Shown here: in pieces, positions 56,683 to 64,000 of the stretch | Numbering within the stretch: position 1 is the stretch's first letter | Layout: each line of letters opens with the position of its first letter | Assembly: GCF_001507545.1 (NCBI RefSeq) | Contig: NZ_LQBP01000004.1 | Location: 124,001-188,000 of the forward strand | Reading direction: 5' to 3' | DNA length: 64,000 nucleotides | Source: Ruegeria profundi | GTDB lineage: Bacteria; Pseudomonadota; Alphaproteobacteria; Rhodobacterales; Rhodobacteraceae | Notes under the pieces: model-generated | Seen by the model: the letters and a program-made list of their open reading frames with translations, nothing else | Told to the model about the DNA's origin: nothing | Database searches by the model: none | Program-made: the position numbers and the translations under genes

Positions 56683-56760
56683 CATCGGGGTTCTCCTCCT
56701 CCCTTGCCCTGGTGTTAAAAAAAACGGCGGCTTCCCTCCTCCCTGGGAACCGCCGTTTTT
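56683..56760 (+). ncRNA. ccsR4: CcsR-type (cuckoo) small RNA, unit 4, ending in a terminator
   Basis: H7 is CATCGGGG/CCCTGGTG (56683-56714; G-U pairs included) with a loop containing CTCCTCCTCCC. H8 is the transcription terminator (56721-56759), whose loop TCCTCCCT still carries the anti-Shine-Dalgarno core. The preceding linker repeats that before unit 3 (CCGGG/CCCGG hairpin and GGTTCAGATG), showing that units 3 and 4 arose by duplication. Confidence 0.85.
56717..56760. terminator. Bidirectional terminator between the CcsR array and the helicase gene
   Basis: AAAACGGCGG and CCGCCGTTTT, with inner TTCCC/GGGAA and one bulged C, form a long stem (56721-56759). On the plus strand it ends in TTTTT; on the minus strand the stem is followed by eight T (56717-56724). 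It can therefore end the RNA array and, from the other side, the helicase transcript, whose stop is about 90 bases away. Confidence 0.9.
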
Positions 56761-56850
56761 CATTTCTCAGGCACGAAAAAAGGCGCCACGGCCAACGCCG
56801 GGTGCCCATCACAAAAATCGAGCATGTGCCGAAAGGCACATTCTATTTGG

Positions 56851-59244
56851 TTAAAAAGGCACGTCGTCCTTGGCGGACAGGAACCGCGAGACCACTTTCT
56901 TGATCCCCGCTTTGTCGAAATCCACTTCGACCTTGTCCCCTTCGATGCCGATCACCGCACCATACCCGAATTTCTGGTGAAACACGCGTTCACCCATCGT
57001 AAAGCTGGCCACCGCAGTTGCGTCGATCACCGTAGTGCGACTTTCGCGCGGCTGAGAGGTTCCGTACTGCCCTTGGCGCGCCTGCATCCGCTTCCACCCC
57101 GGAGAGTTATAGACATTCGCTTCAGCCGCGCGGGTTTCGATCCCAGCCGTGGGTTGACCACCGCCGTAAAGCCCCGGAGGTGTCAGCACCTCAACATGAT
57201 CTTCGGGCAATTCGTCGATAAACCGCGACGGCATTGCATTCTGCCATTGCCCAAACACGCGCCGGTTCGCCGCGAAAGATATCGTACAAACTTCTTCCGC
57301 GCGGGTGATGCCCACATAGGCCAGCCGCCGCTCTTCTTCCAAACCCTTGATCCCGGATTCGTCCATGGACCGCTGCGAAGGGAACAACCCATCCTCCCAC
57401 CCCGGCAGGAAAACAGCGGGAAACTCCAACCCTTTGGCCGCGTGCAAGGTCATGATCGAGACTTTGGCCCCGTCGCCCTCCTGCTCATTATCCATGACTA
57501 GGCTGACATGCTCCAGAAACCCTTGCAGGTTCTCGAAATTATCCAGCTGGTTCACCAGTTCTTTCAGGTTTTCCAGCCGCCCCGGAGCCTCAGGCGTCTT
57601 TTCGTTCTGCCAATGGGCGGTGTAACCGGATTCATCCAAGATGATCTGCGCCAGTTCGATATGCGAGACCTCAGGTTCTCCAAACCGCATCGGGGCGCCG
57701 TCATCAATGACCGAGTCATCGTCGACCTCGATCCGCGGTCCGCGCGTCATCGCGTTCCACCGCGCCAGCCCGTCAATCAACTCTCGCAGCGCCTTGCCGC
57801 CCTTGCCCTTGATCAACCCATTGTCGACCGCAATACGCGCGCCGTCGACCAGTGACACGCCATGCTCGCGTGCAGTCATTTGGATCGTCTGCTGCGCCTT
57901 GTCACCGAGACCCCGTTTCGGCGTATTTACGATCCGCTCGAACGCCAGATCGTCGCCGGGGCTGACCACGAGCCGGAAATAAGCCATGGCATCGCGAATT
58001 TCCATCCGCTCATAGAACCGGGGGCCGCCGATCACCTTGTAGGGCAGGCCGATAGTCAGGAACCGATCCTCAAACGCGCGCATCTGGTGCGACGCACGGA
58101 CCAGAATGGCGATTTCATCCAACCCAATGGGCCGCACACCGCGCGTCCCGCCCTGCATCGCGTCGATCTCTTCACCGATCCAACGGGCCTCTTCCTCGCC
58201 ATCCCAATGACCGATGAGCCGAACCTTTTCGCCCTCTTCAGCGTCTGTCCAAAGCTCTTTGCCCAAGCGGCTTTCGTTACCGCGAATTACGTTCGACGCG
58301 GCGGCCAGAATATGCGGGGTCGAGCGATAGTTCTGCTCAAGCCGCACCACATAGGCACCCGGAAAATCCTTTTCGAAGCGCAGGATGTTGCCCACTTCGG
58401 CTCCGCGCCAGCCATAGATCGATTGATCATCGTCACCAACGCAACAGATATTTTTATGCGCACCGGCCAGAAGACGCAGCCATAGATACTGCGCGACGTT
58501 AGTATCCTGATACTCGTCCACAAGAATGAACCGGAACCAACGCTGGTATTGTTCCAGCACATCCTGATGTGTCTGGAAAATCGTAACCATGTGCAGCAGC
58601 AAGTCGCCGAAATCCACGGCATTCAACTCGCGCAGCCGGGTCTGGTACTGCGCGTAAAGCTCAATACCCTTGTTGTTATAGGCCCCGGCATCAGCCACAG
58701 GCACCTTGTCGGGTGTCAAGGCGCGGTTCTTCCAGTCGTCGATGATCCCGGCAAGCATTCGCGCGGGCCAGCGTTTATCATCAATATTCGCCGCCTGTAC
58801 CAACTGCTTGAGCAAGCGCAGTTGATCGTCCGTATCGAGAATCGTGAAGTTGGATTTCAGATCGACCAACTCGGCATGACGGCGCAGCAGCTTGACGCAG
58901 ATCGAGTGAAATGTTCCCAGCCACGGCATTCCTTCCGCCGGCTGCCCAAGCAATCGACCGACCCGCTCTTTCATCTCACGAGCAGCTTTGTTGGTGAAGG
59001 TCACGGACAGAATCTCGTTCGGACGCGCGCGACCAGTACTGAGAAGATGTGCGATCCGGGCCGTCAGCGCCTTGGTTTTGCCCGTGCCCGCACCGGCTAG
59101 CATCAGAACCGGGCCCTGCAACCGCTCGACTGCTTCGCGTTGGGCCGGGTTCAGTTCGTTCAGATACGGTGTGGGGCGCGCAGCCATGGCACGCGCGGAT
59201 AATGATGCGCCCTCAAAGGCGTCCATTTCGTCGAAACTGCTCAT
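56851..59244 (-). CDS. ATP-dependent DNA helicase UvrD/PcrA
   Basis: Superfamily 1A 3'-5' helicase for repair and removal of bound proteins; 797 residues. Motif I is LAGAGTGKTKALTARIAHLL near 50, II and III are FILVDEYQDTNVAQYLW and CVGDDDQSIYGWRGAE near 235-275, V is MTLHAAKGLEFPAVFLPGWE and VI is YVGITRAEEVCTISFA. The C-terminal Tudor-like part (GERVFHQKFGYGAVIGIEGD) is the PcrA/UvrD type. Whether to call it uvrD or pcrA cannot be settled here. Convergent with the CcsR array. Confidence 0.95.
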   Translation of the reverse strand: MSSFDEMDAFEGASLSARAMAARPTPYLNELNPAQREAVERLQGPVLMLAGAGTGKTKALTARIAHLLSTGRARPNEILSVTFTNKAAREMKERVGRLLGQPAEGMPWLGTFHSICVKLLRRHAELVDLKSNFTILDTDDQLRLLKQLVQAANIDDKRWPARMLAGIIDDWKNRALTPDKVPVADAGAYNNKGIELYAQYQTRLRELNAVDFGDLLLHMVTIFQTHQDVLEQYQRWFRFILVDEYQDTNVAQYLWLRLLAGAHKNICCVGDDDQSIYGWRGAEVGNILRFEKDFPGAYVVRLEQNYRSTPHILAAASNVIRGNESRLGKELWTDAEEGEKVRLIGHWDGEEEARWIGEEIDAMQGGTRGVRPIGLDEIAILVRASHQMRAFEDRFLTIGLPYKVIGGPRFYERMEIRDAMAYFRLVVSPGDDLAFERIVNTPKRGLGDKAQQTIQMTAREHGVSLVDGARIAVDNGLIKGKGGKALRELIDGLARWNAMTRGPRIEVDDDSVIDDGAPMRFGEPEVSHIELAQIILDESGYTAHWQNEKTPEAPGRLENLKELVNQLDNFENLQGFLEHVSLVMDNEQEGDGAKVSIMTLHAAKGLEFPAVFLPGWEDGLFPSQRSMDESGIKGLEEERRLAYVGITRAEEVCTISFAANRRVFGQWQNAMPSRFIDELPEDHVEVLTPPGLYGGGQPTAGIETRAAEANVYNSPGWKRMQARQGQYGTSQPRESRTTVIDATAVASFTMGERVFHQKFGYGAVIGIEGDKVEVDFDKAGIKKVVSRFLSAKDDVPF

Positions 59245-59310
59245 TTGCCCAAACTACGCTGGAAACGCCGCAAGGGAAAGGGTTTGTTCACGGCTTGTTC
59301 GCACAATACT

Positions 59311-59350
59311 GAAAAAAACCCGTCGCATTTCTGATCAATACACCGGGTTT
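59311..59350 (-). terminator. Possible minus-strand terminator
   Basis: AAACCCG (59344-59350 on the minus strand) pairs with CGGGTTT (59316-59322) across a 21-base loop, followed by a run of T (59312-59318 on the minus strand). It points at transcription coming from the lactate dehydrogenase side, where only a tiny frame exists, and it stands just before the helicase gene. Confidence 0.5.
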
Positions 59351-59359
59351 CGCCTGCAC

Positions 59360-59467
59360 CTATTTCACTCCCTTTGCGCCGGAGCACTTGACGGGCTTGG
59401 GTTCTGCCAGCAGGCGCACATAAATCTCTGGGCTATGCATAACAGGTCGAACAGTACCCGGTTTCAT
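59360..59467 (-). CDS. Possible 35-residue small protein
   Basis: A minus-strand frame MKPGTVRPVMHSPEIYVRLL continuing through a Lys-rich end (AKGVK). GGAGG lies four bases before the ATG at 59467, and a terminator-like hairpin starts 10 bases after the stop, which together are the only evidence. No family is recognised. Longer in-frame starts at 59497 and 59524 are possible. Short frames like this arise often by chance. Confidence 0.3.
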   Translation of the reverse strand: MKPGTVRPVMHSPEIYVRLLAEPKPVKCSGAKGVK

Positions 59468-59586
59468 CCGGCCTCCGTCGGCACAGTGTTTTGACATCAA
59501 TCGCCCAAAGGCCCGCTCGTGCATCCTTTCTGGTGGCAGCAGTCTGAAAACCTTGCAGAATCGCGCAACAGGTCGGATCAATTCAT

Positions 59587-60723
59587 ATGGACCTTCACAG
59601 CTCATTCCCCGGCATTGCCGACCTGAAGCGCCGTGCGCGGCGCAGGGTGCCGCATTTTGTATGGGAATACTTGGCAAGCGGCACCGGGACCGAGGCCACT
59701 ATGCATCGAAACCGGGCTGCGTTGGATGATGTCGAGTTTCTGCCCTCGATCCTGCATGGCCCAATCGAATGTGAGACTGGTACGCGATTCCTTGGTAAGG
59801 ACTTTCCCCTGCCCTTCGGTATTGCGCCTATTGGGATGTCAGGGCTGATCTGGCCGAATGCGGAACAATTGCTGGCGCAGGCCGCCGCAGAGGCGGGCGT
59901 GCCTTATACCCTGTCGACCGTCGCCAGTCAGAGCCCCGAGGACATGGCGCCACATATTGGACAGAATGCCTGGTTCCAGCTGTATCCGCCAAAAGATCCC
60001 GAAATCCGCACTGATATGCTGAACCGCGTCAGAAGTGCTGGTTTCACGACACTTGTGTTGACCGTAGATGTTCCTGTCGCCTCTCGTCGGGAACGGCAGG
60101 TGCGATCCGGCCTGACCAATCCGCCCAGACTCACCCCGAGGCTACTGGCCCAGATTGCCCTGCGTCCAACTTGGGCCTTGGGGATGGCGCGAAACGGGAT
60201 GCCGCGAATGCGGACGCTCGACAAGTACATCGACAGTCACAGCGCCCGCTCACCAACGGCGCATGTCGGCTATCTGCTACGCACCTCACCGGATTTAGAT
60301 TACGTGAACTGGCTGCGTGATGCCTGGGACGGGCCTTTGATTGTCAAAGGTGTGATGCGCGCAGAAGACGCTGACCGGCTGCAACAGGTAGGAGTTGACG
60401 CAATCTGGGTTTCGAATCACGGTGGCAGGCAGTTCGATGGCGCTCCGGCCAGCATTTCCGTGCTGCCCGCCATTCGCGCGGCCACGAACCTGCCGCTTAT
60501 CTTTGACGGTGGCATCGAAGGCGGCCTGGACATTCTGCGCGCGCTGGCCCTTGGGGCAGATTTTGTCATGCTGGGGCGCGGTTTTCTCTATGGCCTCGCT
60601 GCTTTGGGGGCACGTGGACCGGCCCATGTCATCGACATTCTACTGCAGGATTTGCACGCGAATATGGGGCAGATGGGGGTGGCGCAACTGGATCAGATAA
60701 AGACACATGATCACGCCGATTGA
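59587..60723 (+). CDS. lldD: FMN-dependent L-lactate dehydrogenase
   Basis: Alpha-hydroxy-acid oxidase family flavoprotein; 378 residues. The N-terminal IADLKRRARRRVPHFVWEYL, PFGIAPIGMSGLIWP, AWFQLYPPKDPEIRTDML and VLTVDVPVASRRERQVRSGL stretches match LldD-type membrane-associated L-lactate dehydrogenases. The catalytic His is H278 in SNHGGRQFDGAPASISVL, and the FMN phosphate site is FDGGIEGGLDILRALALGAD. Closely related members use glycolate or mandelate, so the substrate is probable, not certain. Pyruvate carboxylase follows, a sensible neighbour for lactate use. Confidence 0.88.
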   Translation: MDLHSSFPGIADLKRRARRRVPHFVWEYLASGTGTEATMHRNRAALDDVEFLPSILHGPIECETGTRFLGKDFPLPFGIAPIGMSGLIWPNAEQLLAQAAAEAGVPYTLSTVASQSPEDMAPHIGQNAWFQLYPPKDPEIRTDMLNRVRSAGFTTLVLTVDVPVASRRERQVRSGLTNPPRLTPRLLAQIALRPTWALGMARNGMPRMRTLDKYIDSHSARSPTAHVGYLLRTSPDLDYVNWLRDAWDGPLIVKGVMRAEDADRLQQVGVDAIWVSNHGGRQFDGAPASISVLPAIRAATNLPLIFDGGIEGGLDILRALALGADFVMLGRGFLYGLAALGARGPAHVIDILLQDLHANMGQMGVAQLDQIKTHDHAD

Positions 60724-60868
60724 TGCTGCAATGCAGAGCGGGTAAGAAGTTACCGCTAACAAGAGGCGTTTGCGAGCGTTAACATGCCGGTTCTACCCAG
60801 AACGACTGATATACGTGCGCTTATTGTCCGCCTATGACACGGCCAAACAAAAAAGACCGGGACCCGAT

Positions 60869-63800
60869 ATGACCGATTTCAAAAAGATATTGATTGCCAA
60901 CCGCGGCGAGATTGCGATTCGCGTGATGCGTGCGGCGAATGAGATGGGTAAGAAGACCGTTGCGGTTTACGCCGAGGAGGACAAGCTGGGTCTGCATCGG
61001 TTCAAGGCGGATGAGGCGTATCGGATTGGTGAGGGGATGGGTCCGGTTGCGGCCTATCTGTCGATTGACGAGATCATTCGCGTGGCCAAGCAATGTGGTG
61101 CGGATGCGATCCATCCGGGCTACGGCTTGCTGTCGGAAAACCCTGACTTCGTGGATGCCTGTGTCCAGAACGGCATCACCTTTATCGGCCCCCGCGCCGA
61201 GACCATGCGCGCGCTTGGTGACAAGGCCAGCGCACGGCGGGTCGCGATCGCGGCAGGCGTTCCGGTGATCCCGGCGACCGAAGTGCTGGGCGATGACATG
61301 GATGCCATCCGGGCGGAAGCCGCGGAAATCGGCTATCCGCTGATGCTCAAGGCGTCGTGGGGCGGCGGCGGGCGCGGCATGCGTCCGATCCAGTCCGAAG
61401 ATGAGTTGGAGGAGAAGGTTCTGGAAGGCCGCCGCGAGGCCGAGGCCGCCTTTGGCAATGGCGAGGGCTATCTGGAAAAGATGATCACCCGCGCGCGCCA
61501 CGTCGAGGTGCAAATTCTGGGCGACAAGCATGGTGAGATTTACCATCTGTATGAACGCGACTGCTCGGTCCAGCGTCGGAACCAGAAGGTCGTCGAACGT
61601 GCCCCTGCCCCGTATCTGTCCGAGGAACAGCGCGCGGAAATCTGCGAACTGGGCCGCAAGATCTGCGCCCATGTGAACTATGAATGCGCGGGCACCGTCG
61701 AGTTCCTGATGGATATGGAAACCGGCAAGTTCTACTTCATCGAGGTGAACCCGCGCGTGCAGGTGGAACACACCGTCACCGAGGAAGTCACCGGCATCGA
61801 CATCGTGCAGGCGCAGATCCTGATCGCCGAGGGCAAGACTCTGGCCGAGGCCACAGGTGCCGCCAGCCAGACGGAAGTGCATCTGAATGGCCATGCGCTG
61901 CAGACCCGGATCACCACCGAGGACCCGCAGAACAACTTCATCCCCGACTATGGCCGCATCACCGCCTATCGCTCGGCCACCGGCATGGGTATCCGTCTGG
62001 ATGGCGGTACGGCCTACGCCGGGGGTGTGATCACGCGGTACTACGACTCGTTGCTGACCAAGGTCACGGCATGGGCGCCAACGCCCGAAAAAGCCATCAG
62101 CCGGATGGACCGGGCGCTGCGCGAGTTCCGTATTCGCGGCGTCAGCACCAACATTGATTTTGTCATCAACCTGCTAAAGCACCCGACCTTCCTGTCGAAT
62201 GAATACACCACCAAGTTCATCGACACGACGCCGGATCTGTTCACCTTCAAGCGCCGCCGCGACCGGGGCACCAAGGTGCTGACCTATATCGCGGATATCA
62301 CCGTGAACGGGCACCTCGAAACCAAAGATCGCCCAATGCCGCGTGCCGACCTGAAAGAGCCCAAGCCCCCTGCGCTCAAGGCTGAACCCCAGATGGGCAC
62401 CCGCAACCTGCTGGAGCAGAAAGGCCCGCAGGCGGTGGCCGACTGGATGAAGGCGCAGCGGCAATTGTTGATCACCGACACCACCATGCGGGACGGGCAC
62501 CAATCGCTGCTGGCGACACGGATGCGTTCGATCGACATGATCCGCGTGGCGCCCAGCTATGCCGCCAACCTGCCGCAGCTGTTCAGCGTCGAATGCTGGG
62601 GCGGCGCGACGTTTGATGTGGCCTACCGCTTCTTGCAGGAATGCCCGTGGCAGCGTCTGCGCGACCTGCGCGAGGCGATGCCGAATCTGATGACCCAGAT
62701 GCTGCTGCGCGGGGCAAACGGCGTTGGCTATACCAACTACCCCGATAACGTGGTGCAAGAATTCGTGCGTCAGGCCGCGCAGAATATCGATGTGTTCCGC
62801 GTGTTCGACTCGCTGAACTGGGTCGAAAACATGCGTGTGGCGATGGATGCGGTCGTTGAAAACGGCAAGATTTGTGAGGGCACCGTCTGCTATACCGGTG
62901 ATATCCTCGACCCGGACCGTGCCAAGTATGACCTGAAATACTATGTCGGCATGGCGAAAGAGCTGCGCGACGCAGGCGCACATGTCCTGGGCCTGAAAGA
63001 CATGGCGGGCCTGCTGAAACCGGCCTCGGCTAAAATCCTGATCCGCGCGCTGAAAGAAGAGGTCGGGCTGCCGATCCATTTCCACACCCACGACACGGCG
63101 GGCATCGCCAGCGCGACCATTCTGGCCGCATCCGAGGCTGGCGTCGACGCAGTTGACTGCGCGATGGATGCCTTTTCGGGCAACACATCCCAGGCAACGC
63201 TTGGCACCGTGGTCGAGGCGCTGCGTCATACCGAGCGGGACACCGGTCTAGACATCAAGGCGATCCGCGAGATCAGCGATTACTTCGAGGCGGTGCGCGG
63301 CCAGTACGCCGCCTTTGAATCCGGCCTGCAGGCCCCGGCCTCCGAGGTCTATCTGCATGAGATGCCGGGTGGTCAGTTCACCAACCTCAAGGCGCAGGCG
63401 CGCTCCTTGGGTCTGGAGGAACGTTGGCACGAGGTTGCCCAGATGTATGCCGATGTGAACCGGATGTTCGGGGATATCGTTAAGGTAACGCCGTCCTCAA
63501 AAGTGGTGGGCGACATGGCGTTGATGATGGTCAGCCAGGGCCTGACGCGTGCGGACGTTGAGAACCCCGGAACGGATGTGGCCTTCCCCGACTCGGTCAT
63601 CGACATGATGCGCGGCAATCTGGGCCAGCCTCCGGGCGGGTTCCCCGACACCATCATCAAGAAGGTGCTGAAGGACGAAGCCCCCAACACCGAGCGCCCC
63701 GGCAAGCATGTGCCACCCGTCGACCTGGAAGCCACCCGCGCCGAACTTTCCGGACAATTGGAAGGGATGCAGGTCGACGATGAGGACCTGAATGGCTACC

Positions 63801-64000
63801 TGATGTATCCCAAGGTGTTTCTGGATTACATGGGCCGCCACCGGATCTACGGACCGGTCCGCACCCTGCCGACCAAGACCTTTTTCTACGGTATGGAGCC
63901 CGGTGAAGAGATCACCGCCGAGATCGATCCCGGCAAGACTCTGGAAATCCGGTGTCAGGCCATCGGCGAGACCGACGAAAAGGGTGAGGTCAAAGTGTTC
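60869..64000 (+). CDS. pyc: Pyruvate carboxylase (3' end beyond window)
   Basis: Anaplerotic biotin enzyme making oxaloacetate from pyruvate. The 1044 codons seen cover the biotin carboxylase part (KKILIANRGEIAIRVMRAAN at the start, ASWGGGGRGMRPIQSEDELE near 163, FIEVNPRVQVEHTVTEEVTG near 290) and the carboxyltransferase part (DTTMRDGHQSLLATRMRS from about 537, GLKDMAGLLKP near 710). The single-chain fusion and the DTTMRDGHQ motif separate it from acetyl- or propionyl-CoA carboxylases. The tail with the biotin lysine lies past the window end. GGGAC lies before the ATG at 60869. Confidence 0.96.
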   Translation, partial: MTDFKKILIANRGEIAIRVMRAANEMGKKTVAVYAEEDKLGLHRFKADEAYRIGEGMGPVAAYLSIDEIIRVAKQCGADAIHPGYGLLSENPDFVDACVQNGITFIGPRAETMRALGDKASARRVAIAAGVPVIPATEVLGDDMDAIRAEAAEIGYPLMLKASWGGGGRGMRPIQSEDELEEKVLEGRREAEAAFGNGEGYLEKMITRARHVEVQILGDKHGEIYHLYERDCSVQRRNQKVVERAPAPYLSEEQRAEICELGRKICAHVNYECAGTVEFLMDMETGKFYFIEVNPRVQVEHTVTEEVTGIDIVQAQILIAEGKTLAEATGAASQTEVHLNGHALQTRITTEDPQNNFIPDYGRITAYRSATGMGIRLDGGTAYAGGVITRYYDSLLTKVTAWAPTPEKAISRMDRALREFRIRGVSTNIDFVINLLKHPTFLSNEYTTKFIDTTPDLFTFKRRRDRGTKVLTYIADITVNGHLETKDRPMPRADLKEPKPPALKAEPQMGTRNLLEQKGPQAVADWMKAQRQLLITDTTMRDGHQSLLATRMRSIDMIRVAPSYAANLPQLFSVECWGGATFDVAYRFLQECPWQRLRDLREAMPNLMTQMLLRGANGVGYTNYPDNVVQEFVRQAAQNIDVFRVFDSLNWVENMRVAMDAVVENGKICEGTVCYTGDILDPDRAKYDLKYYVGMAKELRDAGAHVLGLKDMAGLLKPASAKILIRALKEEVGLPIHFHTHDTAGIASATILAASEAGVDAVDCAMDAFSGNTSQATLGTVVEALRHTERDTGLDIKAIREISDYFEAVRGQYAAFESGLQAPASEVYLHEMPGGQFTNLKAQARSLGLEERWHEVAQMYADVNRMFGDIVKVTPSSKVVGDMALMMVSQGLTRADVENPGTDVAFPDSVIDMMRGNLGQPPGGFPDTIIKKVLKDEAPNTERPGKHVPPVDLEATRAELSGQLEGMQVDDEDLNGYLMYPKVFLDYMGRHRIYGPVRTLPTKTFFYGMEPGEEITAEIDPGKTLEIRCQAIGETDEKGEVKVF

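Larger units (their letters stand above)
59245..59586. other. Intergenic region between divergent helicase and lactate dehydrogenase genes
   Basis: The 342 bases must hold both outward promoters. A minus-strand terminator (59311-59350) and a possible 35-codon minus-strand frame (59360-59467) are listed separately. Nothing else is recognisable. Confidence 0.5.

Noticed and set aside
56340..56760. Repeated CTCCTCCC units might look like a CRISPR array
   Set aside because: The repeats are hairpin loops of about 10 bases with paired, variable stems; there are no 25-36 base identical repeats with unique spacers and no cas genes.
60821..61894. Long minus-strand frames opposite pyruvate carboxylase
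   Set aside because: They are antisense shadows of a strongly biased coding sequence and contain no domain.

Overview
The window looks like a chromosomal segment of a Rhodobacterales (Roseobacter-group) alphaproteobacterium. The base composition is moderately high GC, nearly every gene is a single-copy household or metabolic gene, and several Rhodobacteraceae signatures are present: DUF2484 genes inside the murein cluster, a DUF1127 gene followed by anti-Shine-Dalgarno hairpin RNAs next to mraZ, a long mraZ leader with its own terminator, and a stand-alone Hint-domain protein. I see no prophage, insertion sequence, CRISPR array, rRNA or convincing tRNA.

Layout. 1-3360: pntB (cut by the window edge) and pntA, the proton-translocating transhydrogenase, then a small membrane methyltransferase. 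3535-8107: kynureninase, a TetR regulator, and a divergent two-gene molybdenum hydroxylase (2Fe-2S plus Moco subunits, isoquinoline 1-oxidoreductase type) with a palindromic operator between regulator and enzyme. 8194-11758: a class I glutamine amidotransferase-like hydrolase, a GlcG-like protein and malate synthase G. 11967-19569: pepN, two proteins of unknown function, gatB, a DUF4177 protein, a BolA protein and a J-domain protein. 19575-24655: a Hint-domain protein, then cobS and cobT (cobaltochelatase) separated by a sulfotransferase-like gene. 24730-28673: a Xaa-Pro aminopeptidase, a DUF427 protein and a ClC channel.

28774-55201 is one long minus-strand envelope and division region. In transcription order it runs mraZ, rsmH, ftsL, ftsI, murE, murF, mraY, murD, (three unrelated genes), ftsW, murG, murC, two DUF2484 genes, a small membrane gene, murB, ddl, ftsQ, ftsA, an exported unknown, ftsZ, lpxC, bamD, recN. 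Many neighbours overlap by 1-14 bases, which implies translational coupling. Hairpin terminators lie after mraY and ftsZ.

55202-56760 is the most interesting part. The mraZ leader is very long. It carries arrays of TGGG boxes at 10-bp spacing, the expected MraZ operator, and a 13-bp perfect terminator 53 bases before the mraZ start. This is the architecture of the UpsM small RNA of Rhodobacter sphaeroides. Divergently, a 74-codon DUF1127 gene (ccaF1-like) is followed by eight consecutive hairpins whose loops all display a CUCCUCCC-type anti-Shine-Dalgarno sequence. They group into four two-hairpin units, matching the CcsR1-4 ('cuckoo') RNAs. The last hairpin is also a bidirectional terminator shared with the convergent UvrD/PcrA helicase gene.

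56851-64000: the UvrD/PcrA helicase, an FMN-dependent L-lactate dehydrogenase and most of pyruvate carboxylase (cut by the edge). Functions are assigned by reading protein motifs only; no database search was possible.
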